Below are positions 16,699-22,920 of a DNA stretch of 44,400 nt, piece by piece. A program made the translations under genes and the position numbers. The notes under the pieces were generated by a model, which saw only the letters and a list, made by a program, of their open reading frames with translations, did no database searches and had not been told where the DNA came from. The stretch's first letter is position 1. The number at the start of each line of letters is the position of its first letter. This stretch comes from a virus, in the IMG/VR virus record IMGVR_UViG_3300042887_004374, positions 1 to 44,400 of that record; one strand, given 5' to 3'.

Positions 16699-18769
16699 TT
16701 TTCTTCTCCAGAGAACTTAATAATTTTTTCAAACTATCATTATTTGTCATGATTTTTTCTTCAATTAAGTTTTCATTCTTTTCATCAGATAACTCAGTAA
16801 TCATTTGTTCATTGTAATTATTTTCATAATCTTCGTAAATACCATTACCTAGACTAAATAAGTTTTGTGTTCCACTTCCCCAAACATTTCTCTCTGATCC
16901 GCCACCTAATTCTTTATTAAACTTAGATTGATAGCTTCTTGTTCTTGCTCCACTTGGTCTCTTGTCGCCACCACTATATTTGACTGGAAGGTATGTTTTT
17001 CCACGTGAGGCTGGAGTTGAGGTTAAGCGATCATCTCGTTTTCCGGGAGCTGCTAATAATGGACTTTCTTTTCCTCCTGTTGGAGTTTCTGTCGGTGCTG
17101 CGGCTTCTCCGGGTGCACCTGCTGCTCCAGCACCACCTTCTGGTTCTCCAGAAATAGCACTAAGGTCTATTCCTCCTGCATCTGCTCCAGCATCGCCAGA
17201 TGATTCTAATCCAGTTGGTCCACCTGATAATCCTGTATCTTGTTCTCCGGCAGCAGCTTGAGCTTCTGTACCAGCTTTTTCAACAGCTGCTTTAAATTTA
17301 AAGTCAAAGAACATTTCACGTTGATTACGCAGAAATTCTTCATCGGACATACCAAAGATTTTCTTGGCAACCCAACGCTTGCTGAAGTAACCTTCAGTCG
17401 CAGCAGTAGCAACATCAAATTTAGTTTTCCAAGTTTCAAGTTCTTGTAGTTCGGCAATCTTACTTGGATTATTTAATCTTAATTTAAACTTTATAAGATC
17501 TTCGTTTCTATAACCAAGAACGAAAAGATGAATGATACCAATTTTTTCTAATTCACTAACAAGTGATCTTTGAAGACGTTGAACTGTTCTAGAAAAGCGA
17601 ATATCTTTTTGAGCAAGAGTTGTTTTATCTTCTTCACCACCTTCACCACGCGTAAGATATGATTGTGGAATCTTGATAGCAGAAAATAATTTATCACGCA
17701 AATATTTAACGTCCTCAATATCGCCAGTGTATTGACCACCAGCAAGACTTTCAATCTTTGTAGATTGTTGCCCACGAACCGGGATAAAATAGTCTTCTTC
17801 AATTGAAAGCGGATTATAACGCAAATCAACACGACCGGTTTTTTCATCAACAACTTGGTTACGCTTTAAGGCAGTCATTGCTTTTTGCATGAATTGTTCT
17901 ACATCATTTGGAGCAACGTTGCCGACGTCAACATAAAATACTCGTCTTTCGGCAGAACGAACAATACGATATGCCATCATGGCGTCTTCTAGAAGGGTTA
18001 ATTGACGCCAAATACGGCGGGCTGCTTCAAGCATAGAGGTGCCGTATGGAGCATATTTATCATTTCCAAGAATACGGAAATGGCCCATTTGCCAGTTTTC
18101 AAACGTCATGCCACCGCTATTCCATTGGAATTGAACATAATTTGGGTTCTTTTCATCTTCACCTTCAATACGCTCAACTTCATATGGAGGAATACCTATT
18201 GCATTCTTAATTCCATCTTTGTCGTCAATATCAAGATAAAGGAAAAAATCGCCAAACTTGCACATTGTTCTTGACCAGCCGAAAAGATTAAATTCAATAT
18301 TTAAAATATCGTAATAAAGACCATTAAGAATATTTTTAATTTCTTCATTTGGGCAATCAATTGTTAGTACTTTTTCTAATGAATTACTTGTAGTCATTTC
18401 ATCGGCATAAATATCAAGTGCTGATGCAATTTCTGGGGTGTATTCCATTTGTTCAAAGTCAACATACCTTTCGGCGCGGTTTTGATTTGCCATACTTTGT
18501 GATTGAACAAAGTCAAATGGATTATATGAAGATTTTTTAAACTGCTGTCCTTGCGCAGATTGAAATTTATATTTATCTAATCGGCGGCGGCGTTCGCTCT
18601 TATAATTTTGTTGCCGACGATTAACGATTGGACCAGAAAACAACTTCGTCAATCTCTTGAATAGAGAGTTGTCAGGGTTGTAAGGACTACGATCTTGTTT
18701 TATTTGACCTCTTTTAGAGGGCGTCATGTTTCTGTAGTCGCTTTTGTTTGTTGGTTTGTTGTCTGCCAT
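16667..18769 (-). CDS. 20: Portal vertex protein, T4 gp20-like
   Basis: This is the dodecameric ring at one head vertex through which DNA is pumped and the tail attaches. It has 700 residues against 524 in T4. Family blocks are YTPEIASALDIYADEMTT (about 108-125), FGWSRTMCKFGDFFLYLD and the IRRxERRVFYVDVGN-type segment (here IVRSAERRVFYVDVGNVAP). EEDYFIPVRGQQSTKIESL and KYLRDKLFSAIKIPQSYL follow. Residues about 505-640 are a Gly/Ala/Glu/Pro-rich extension (LSGGPTGLESSGDAGADAGG onward) not present in T4 gp20. The end is acidic and helical. The extension is probably disordered and could contact core proteins or a jumbo-head-specific partner (inference). The start is 4 bases after the terminase stop. 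Confidence 0.95.
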   Translation of the reverse strand: MADNKPTNKSDYRNMTPSKRGQIKQDRSPYNPDNSLFKRLTKLFSGPIVNRRQQNYKSERRRRLDKYKFQSAQGQQFKKSSYNPFDFVQSQSMANQNRAERYVDFEQMEYTPEIASALDIYADEMTTSNSLEKVLTIDCPNEEIKNILNGLYYDILNIEFNLFGWSRTMCKFGDFFLYLDIDDKDGIKNAIGIPPYEVERIEGEDEKNPNYVQFQWNSGGMTFENWQMGHFRILGNDKYAPYGTSMLEAARRIWRQLTLLEDAMMAYRIVRSAERRVFYVDVGNVAPNDVEQFMQKAMTALKRNQVVDEKTGRVDLRYNPLSIEEDYFIPVRGQQSTKIESLAGGQYTGDIEDVKYLRDKLFSAIKIPQSYLTRGEGGEEDKTTLAQKDIRFSRTVQRLQRSLVSELEKIGIIHLFVLGYRNEDLIKFKLRLNNPSKIAELQELETWKTKFDVATAATEGYFSKRWVAKKIFGMSDEEFLRNQREMFFDFKFKAAVEKAGTEAQAAAGEQDTGLSGGPTGLESSGDAGADAGGIDLSAISGEPEGGAGAAGAPGEAAAPTETPTGGKESPLLAAPGKRDDRLTSTPASRGKTYLPVKYSGGDKRPSGARTRSYQSKFNKELGGGSERNVWGSGTQNLFSLGNGIYEDYENNYNEQMITELSDEKNENLIEEKIMTNNDSLKKLLSSLEKKNATRKQSDEK

Positions 18770-18773
18770 TTAT

Positions 18774-20372
18774 TTATCCCTTGTAAAGCCAATCATACAT
18801 TTTATAAAATTCTTTTAATTCCGTTGTATTAACACGTTGTTTGTCTAACGAATAATTTTTATTATACCCGATCTGACCTGGAATTTTAGTTTGAACTCTT
18901 GTGTTCGCCATGGTTATAGCATTAAACATCGCCTTTGTATACTCAACATCTCTCTGAGATGTTGTTAATGCTGTGTCTCGTACCCAGCAAGCAATAGCTA
19001 AAGACATTGTCAAATCGTCATTTCTTCCCCTCATTGCTTCGGGTCTTCCATTGTTCCATATAAAAGTTGACAACTCTTCTACTAGACGATTTGAGTATGT
19101 TTTAATTATTTTATTTCTAATAAACTCTTCAAGTTTTGCAACAATAAGTGGACGAGTCTTTTGCGTCGTGGTAAAACCAGGAACACTATTATTCATAGAC
19201 TCTGCTTGAACTTGTTCTACGTATTCATGAGTTGATTTTACTGAATAATAAAGATTTGGATATCTTCTTTCAATCAATTTCTCTAATACGTTAAAACCAA
19301 TATTGTTATTTTCAACAACAAGTAATGCGTTATTGTATTCTTTGCCGGTTTGCAACAACATGTCTGCATAAATATCCGGAGATAGTTTTCCTTGATATTC
19401 AGCGACTTGTTCCATTGTTTCTAGTTTAATGATATGAAATCCAGAATAATCTTTACCATCGCCTCTAGCAACGTCGGCGACCATCAAATATGTAAATTCT
19501 GCTCTAGCTTCTTCCCATATCCAATAATTTCTATCAAAACCGGTACGATATTTTGGCTCTAAAACATTTTTTCTTATTTCTTCAAGATCTTGAGAATTAA
19601 TGACACCTTCACCGGATGCATTAAAAGAACATTCATATTCTTGTGCAATATCTCGCCTATTCATGTTACGAGTAGCAGATTCAAACCATTCACGATCTCG
19701 GTCTGGGTGGGAATCCCAGTTTAATTTAATAGCGCGAAAATCGTTTGAATTGTTCTCAGCGTTTGTATATGTTTCGTGAAACCAATTACCGACACCATTT
19801 GGTGTTGAAATGGCTATACAACGACCACCGGCTGATAGTGTGGGGAATATACTTTTCCATAGTTCTTCCATGCCGTCAACGAATGCAGCTTCGTCAATTA
19901 CAAGCAAACTGAGAGCTTCTGAACGACCAGCACTTTCACTGGTTGAAGATGCCTTAATCCATGAACCATTGTTTAATTCAAAGCTGTTTCTATTGTCTAT
20001 ACTGATTTCAGCAATACGTAGCCAATCTGGTACGTTCTTTATCATCTTTTTAACTTTTTTAACAAGATTGGCAGCAACGTCAAGTTTTGTTGCAACAACA
20101 AGAACGCTTTTTTGACGACGGAAAAGAAGCATCCAGGCAATATAACCTGCGACAGCTGTTGATAAACCTAACTGGCGAGCTTTAAGAACTATATTAAAGC
20201 GATAATCTTCAAAATCCTTTATGGTATCTTGTTGATAGCCATAAAGAGAAAAAGGGATGGTTCCCTTTTCTGGATGTGTAATTTTACAAAAATTGGTGAT
20301 AAAGTATATGGGGTCTTTGCCGCATCTTTTTACTTCATCTACTACTTGTGCCTTTGTGAGTCCATAATTCAT
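18774..20372 (-). CDS. 17: Terminase large subunit, T4 gp17-like
   Basis: This is the ATP-driven packaging motor and headful nuclease; 532 residues (T4 610). The ATPase part shows a YGYQQDTIKDFE adenine-type motif (44-55). A Walker A variant KARQLGLST lies at 64-72, Walker B LLVIDEAAF at 156-164 and the coupling motif STPNG at 189-193. The nuclease part has VADVARGDGKDYSGFH (D300, D305 and D308), VVENNNIG with E354, and GRNDDLTMSLAIA late in the protein (about 463-475), the usual acidic triad of the RNase H-like fold. All catalytic motifs look intact. It is followed by the portal, as gene 20 follows 17 at some distance in T4. No small terminase is recognisable in the window. Confidence 0.96.
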   Translation of the reverse strand: MNYGLTKAQVVDEVKRCGKDPIYFITNFCKITHPEKGTIPFSLYGYQQDTIKDFEDYRFNIVLKARQLGLSTAVAGYIAWMLLFRRQKSVLVVATKLDVAANLVKKVKKMIKNVPDWLRIAEISIDNRNSFELNNGSWIKASSTSESAGRSEALSLLVIDEAAFVDGMEELWKSIFPTLSAGGRCIAISTPNGVGNWFHETYTNAENNSNDFRAIKLNWDSHPDRDREWFESATRNMNRRDIAQEYECSFNASGEGVINSQDLEEIRKNVLEPKYRTGFDRNYWIWEEARAEFTYLMVADVARGDGKDYSGFHIIKLETMEQVAEYQGKLSPDIYADMLLQTGKEYNNALLVVENNNIGFNVLEKLIERRYPNLYYSVKSTHEYVEQVQAESMNNSVPGFTTTQKTRPLIVAKLEEFIRNKIIKTYSNRLVEELSTFIWNNGRPEAMRGRNDDLTMSLAIACWVRDTALTTSQRDVEYTKAMFNAITMANTRVQTKIPGQIGYNKNYSLDKQRVNTTELKEFYKMYDWLYKG

Positions 20373-20375
20373 ATA

Positions 20376-20678
20376 TCATCTTATTCGAATTTCTAGCTTG
20401 TCATGTTTTGGAACAACAACTTTTTTATCTTTTGGATTGATTAGAAGATCTTCTTCTGTTGTTTCTTCTTCCAATTCACCAGCTGCAGCTTTATTGAGAA
20501 CATCTTTTGGATTTTTTACATTTCCATTTTTATCTGTTGGAACAGGTTCTTCTGTCGCTGAAGCATTAAGATCTTCTAATTCTTTTAATTCTACTTCATC
20601 TAATTCTAAAGTATTTTTTTCATGAAGTTCAACTTCTTCGCGAATTATTTGCAATAAACGTGATTTGTTTATTTTCAT
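20376..20678 (-). CDS. Small acidic protein with capsid-targeting-like N-terminus
   Basis: This 100-residue protein begins MKINKSRLLQIIREEVELHE; L8, I11-I12 and E14-E15 align exactly with two other head-cluster proteins, and IRE|E fits the prohead protease rule. The rest is very acidic (ELDEVELKELEDLNASATEE, later AAAGELEEETTEEDLL) and ends basic (HDKLEIRIR). It looks largely disordered and has no enzyme motif. It overlaps the upstream gene by ATGA and ends 3 bases before the terminase start. I considered a small-terminase role from its position, but the acidic composition and lack of a DNA-binding motif do not support it. A scaffold or internal head role is the better inference. Confidence 0.72.
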   Translation of the reverse strand: MKINKSRLLQIIREEVELHEKNTLELDEVELKELEDLNASATEEPVPTDKNGNVKNPKDVLNKAAAGELEEETTEEDLLINPKDKKVVVPKHDKLEIRIR

Positions 20679-21205
20679 TTTTTAAATCCACCTAATGAAA
20701 GCCATTTTTGAAATTGCTTAGAACGTTCAACATCTGATGGATTTTCTAATTTTGGCATATCAACTCCACCAATCTTATAATGACACTGCGCAGTCACAAA
20801 CACTCTTATTTTTGATGTTTCTTCAACAAGCATATTAATGTCGCCGTATTTTTCAACAGATAATTCTTTGCCTGTGACTTTTTTAAATTCTTTTTTAAGA
20901 TATTTTAATGCTTCTGCAATGTGTTCTTCAACATTTTCACCAAGTTTTGGACTGTGGGCTTCTTCAAGTTTTAATTCTGATTGATAGCTCATAATCAAAC
21001 ATGGAAAAGAACCATCTTTGGCGGCATGATGTGTTACTCTTGCTTTAAACCCATCAAGGAGACGGCACTCACAGCTTGTGAATGCTGACACTTCCTCACG
21101 ACGTAAACCTGCTTTGATAGGTTCACCCTTTTCATCGCGGGCACCATCATAAGTTTGTGCCATTACTTGGGAAATTCCCTTTATTACATCCATTAATTCA
21201 GCCAT
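20675..21205 (-). CDS. Hypothetical protein upstream of terminase, conserved-looking
   Basis: The function of this 176-residue protein is unknown. The start MDVIKGISQVMAQTYDGARD and the following EKGEPIKAGLRREE look like a family I associate with T4-like marine phages, where it is annotated only as hypothetical. The middle is a predicted alpha/beta domain (FKARVTHHAAKDGSFPCLIM, then a long helix EEHIAEALKYLKKEFKKV). A later strand, IRVFVTAQCHYKIGGVD, precedes an amphipathic end QFQKWLSLGGFKK. No metal-binding or catalytic pattern is evident. It is coupled by ATGA to the acidic protein gene downstream and lies 27 bases after the Hc1-like gene. Confidence 0.78.
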   Translation of the reverse strand: MAELMDVIKGISQVMAQTYDGARDEKGEPIKAGLRREEVSAFTSCECRLLDGFKARVTHHAAKDGSFPCLIMSYQSELKLEEAHSPKLGENVEEHIAEALKYLKKEFKKVTGKELSVEKYGDINMLVEETSKIRVFVTAQCHYKIGGVDMPKLENPSDVERSKQFQKWLSLGGFKK

Positions 21206-21232
21206 TTAATACCGTCTCCTCAAGTAGTTTGT

Positions 21233-21424
21233 TCATTCTTTGTTCTTAGATTCTTTAACAGTCTCTAGAGCAATAGCACGAAGCTCTTTTAGCAGTTTTG
21301 CAACTGCTGCAGCATCTTTACGTAGACGAGTAGCTGCTGAACGGTTTCCCTTATCAACTTTTACGGCGTCTGCTTTACAAGTTTCTAATACTTTTAATAC
21401 TTCTTCAAGTTTGGTCACTACCAT
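21233..21424 (-). CDS. Histone H1-like (Hc1-type) DNA-binding protein
   Basis: This 63-residue protein contains VDKGNRSAATRLRKDAAAVA followed by KLLKELRAIALE. The KGNxxAxxRxRK core, then a second basic helix, is the signature of the Hc1 family. Chlamydial Hc1 has AEKGNKAAAQRVRTES followed by KLEKTAKVYRKESI. Hc1 proteins bind and condense DNA. In a phage the likely roles are packing of virion DNA or effects on the host nucleoid (inference). It lacks the long Lys-rich C-terminal tail of chlamydial Hc1. AAGGTGA 6 bases before the ATG is the SD, and the start lies 20 bases inside the preceding gene. The position just before terminase and head genes fits a late, DNA-packing role. Confidence 0.7.
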   Translation of the reverse strand: MVVTKLEEVLKVLETCKADAVKVDKGNRSAATRLRKDAAAVAKLLKELRAIALETVKESKNKE

Positions 21425-21806
21425 TTGTCATCACCTTCTTTCTTTTTTGCCAAAGGTCTTCACGACCTTCAACATATTTTATGTAACATTCATAACAACA
21501 ATCAAACTTATTTACGTAAACATCATCTTTTAAGCTAAAAGAATAGCGTTTACACTCTGTTACCGGACAAACCCTGCTGGTTTTCGTAGTAAATAGTTTT
21601 TTCTTTAACAAAAACCCGTTTTCTTCAATTGTTTCTTGATTTTCAGATTTTTCTGAGATTATTTTCGCTTGTTGCTTGACTTGTTCTATGTAATCTTTTT
21701 CTTTTTCTTCATTCCAATTTGCCTTTGGATTGTCAATGGCTTTCTCGCCATATTTTTCTTTTACAGCTTTTTCTATTGCTGCGATTTTATCCCAATCTGT
21801 ACTCAT
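21405..21806 (-). CDS. Small putative zinc-binding protein
   Basis: This 133-residue protein has a helical acidic N-terminal half with a KAIDNPKANWNEEKEKDY segment. Its C-terminal domain has two cysteine pairs, CPVTEC near residue 80 and CCYEC near residue 102, separated by a SFSLKDDVYVNKFD strand pair. The four-cysteine arrangement suggests a zinc ribbon. Its end, YIKYVEGREDLWQKRKK, is aromatic and basic. No specific family is recognised and the function is unknown; nucleic-acid or protein binding is likely (inference). It overlaps the gene upstream by ATGA and the Hc1-like gene downstream by 20 bases, so all three are one translational unit. Confidence 0.75.
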   Translation of the reverse strand: MSTDWDKIAAIEKAVKEKYGEKAIDNPKANWNEEKEKDYIEQVKQQAKIISEKSENQETIEENGFLLKKKLFTTKTSRVCPVTECKRYSFSLKDDVYVNKFDCCYECYIKYVEGREDLWQKRKKVMTNGSDQT

Positions 21807-22231
21807 GGGTTTACCTGATTAAGAACAGACACAATACCTATGGTACCGGCAATTGTGATGGCGCCGCCAACAGCAAGTCCACCAACGAACCAATATAAAT
21901 TATCACCACTGTCACCAATTCTTTGGTATAACTTTTCGTCCTGAACATCTCTTAACCTACTTATATCAGTAAATTTACTTTTTTCATAAGATAATTCGTT
22001 TTTCAGTAAATTTTTTTCATACTCACAATTTGTTTTAAAAAGTTGTAGCGCCGATTCTTGCTCTATTTTGCAAATTTGCTCTGCAGCCTGTTTTTCAGCT
22101 ATTACTTTTGCTGCTTGTTCTTTTGTAAGAAACACGCCGTCTTCTGGTGCTGGCTTGTCTTTTGCGAGAGAAACTTGAGCTAACGAGGTAGAGCACAGCA
22201 ATAATGATGTCATAAAACATAATATTCTCAT
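21803..22231 (-). CDS. Exported coiled-coil protein with C-terminal membrane helix, candidate spanin-type
   Basis: This 142-residue protein starts with a signal peptide (MRILCFMTSLLLCSTSLAQV), with probable cleavage after SLA. A periplasmic helical region follows (EQAAKVIAEKQAAEQICKIE onward). It ends with a hydrophobic C-terminal segment, WFVGGLAVGGAITIAGTIGI (about 115-134). LLLC in the signal does not make a proper lipobox because the residue before Cys is Leu. The topology of periplasmic coil plus terminal membrane segment, and the overlap (ATGA) with a membrane-anchored coiled-coil gene upstream, recall Rz/Rz1-type or unimolecular spanins that fuse inner and outer membranes at lysis. There is no sequence match I can claim, so this is a context-based guess. 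Confidence 0.6.
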   Translation of the reverse strand: MRILCFMTSLLLCSTSLAQVSLAKDKPAPEDGVFLTKEQAAKVIAEKQAAEQICKIEQESALQLFKTNCEYEKNLLKNELSYEKSKFTDISRLRDVQDEKLYQRIGDSGDNLYWFVGGLAVGGAITIAGTIGIVSVLNQVNP

Positions 22232-22602
22232 AGTTTAAATTCTTCTTTCATTTTCCTTGCCAAGTCATCAGCAGATTCATCTTTTAATTCTTCAACCATT
22301 TGAATTTTTTTTGCATTTACTTTTGCTAAATCTGCGTCTCTTTTGTCTTGTAGCTCTTTTGCTCTTTCTTCGTGTGTTTGAGCAACTTGTTTATCCTTGG
22401 CTGACTTCTTATTGGCCAATTTGTCTATTGTTTTAACTTGGTCTTTATAACCAGCAATAATGTCTTTTATAGTATTTGTGACGCCTGCCATTTTAGAATT
22501 GTCAATAAATCCTACTACCACAACAAGAATAGTTAAACCAATTATGGCAAAGATATACCAAAATTTTTTAAATGTCTCTAAGGTTGAATTTAAAATTTTC
22601 AT
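22228..22602 (-). CDS. Membrane-anchored coiled-coil protein, candidate inner-membrane spanin (Rz-like)
   Basis: I chose the ATG at 22602 (124 residues, MKILNSTLETFKKFWYIFAI) because GGAG lies 11 bases upstream and the hydrophobic segment then begins within 15 residues. A longer frame to 22677 has no better signal and overlaps another gene. After the single membrane helix (IFAIIGLTILVVVVGFID, about 17-34) comes a Lys/Glu/Ala coiled coil to the end. N-in, one helix and a long periplasmic coiled coil is the topology of Rz-type i-spanins (known). The neighbours are also small membrane or exported proteins. No endolysin is present in the window. Other membrane-tethered roles are possible. Confidence 0.58.
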   Translation of the reverse strand: MKILNSTLETFKKFWYIFAIIGLTILVVVVGFIDNSKMAGVTNTIKDIIAGYKDQVKTIDKLANKKSAKDKQVAQTHEERAKELQDKRDADLAKVNAKKIQMVEELKDESADDLARKMKEEFKL

Positions 22603-22733
22603 TTGTTGTTTTTCTCCGAAAGTATTTCTATTAAAATGGAAACTACGCCGATCAATATTATACCGGCGTAGAACCAAGTTTTAATTTTAAGTAACCAGCT
22701 ATACTTGCTGACCACCTTTTTTGATTTTTGCAT
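22599..22733 (-). CDS. Hidden 44-codon single-helix membrane protein
   Basis: This small gene overlaps the end of the 22699-22920 gene by 35 bases and the next start by ATGA. The product begins MQKSKKVVSKYSWLLKIKTW, a strongly basic start. A single membrane helix FYAGIILIGVVSILIEIL follows, then a short polar tail SEKNNK. The basic N-terminus predicts N-in topology. No clear SD precedes the ATG, so translation would depend on coupling to the overlapping gene. With its neighbours it could act in lysis (holin, antiholin or pinholin-like) but nothing specific proves this. The GC-rich inverted repeat at 22643-22671 lies within the helix codons. Confidence 0.6.
   Translation of the reverse strand: MQKSKKVVSKYSWLLKIKTWFYAGIILIGVVSILIEILSEKNNK
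22643..22671 (-). promoter_or_regulatory. Inverted repeat inside the 44-codon membrane-protein gene
   Basis: CTACGCCG and CGGCGTAG form a perfect 8-bp stem around a 13-base AT-rich loop. On the minus strand it is followed by TTTCCATTTT, a weak T-rich tract. It might attenuate transcription or regulate translation of the following coiled-coil gene, whose start is about 40 bases downstream (inference). Confidence 0.35.
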
Positions 22734-22920
22734 ATTCTAACATAAAGCTGGTGGCAGCTTGAGAACCGATATAAATCATACTTATCTGCATCCATTCGTC
22801 GCCAGTTAAAAACTGTAAGGGAACCCCTATTGTAGCTACAAGCCACACTAAAAGTTTTCTACTTATTGCCTTCCCTACTAGCTTATCTAGTATTTCTTGT
22901 TTATATCTTGCCATATCCAC
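22699..22920 (-). CDS. Small two-helix membrane protein, candidate holin
   Basis: This protein has 73 residues if the GTG at 22920 is used, or 71 from the ATG at 22914. GGAGG lies 5 bases before the GTG and 11 before the ATG, so the GTG is favoured; it directly follows the stop of the recombination nuclease gene. The product has an amphipathic basic start (RYKQEILDKLVGKAISRK), a membrane helix LLVWLVATIGVPLQFL and a second segment WMQISMIYIGSQAATSFML. The tail is basic (AKIKKGGQQ). This size and arrangement resemble small phage holins, and I have a weak memory of similar sequences annotated so. It heads the cluster of small membrane proteins, consistent with a lysis cassette, but no endolysin is adjacent. 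Confidence 0.55.
   Translation of the reverse strand: MDMARYKQEILDKLVGKAISRKLLVWLVATIGVPLQFLTGDEWMQISMIYIGSQAATSFMLEYAKIKKGGQQV

Noticed and set aside
20376-20678. Small terminase subunit
   Set aside because: The position next to gp17 is suggestive, but the protein is highly acidic and apparently disordered. It lacks a DNA-binding or oligomerisation pattern and carries the capsid-targeting-like start.
22603-22677. 25-residue N-terminal extension of the membrane-anchored coiled-coil protein
   Set aside because: The extension is basic and not membrane-like, overlaps the 44-codon gene and lacks an SD. GGAG precedes the ATG at 22602.
22658-22846. Alternative 62-codon minus-strand frame overlapping the candidate holin gene
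   Set aside because: It is out of frame with the hydrophobic two-helix product and has no SD. The product is not protein-like, and the overlapping 44-codon ORF fits membrane topology and coupling better.
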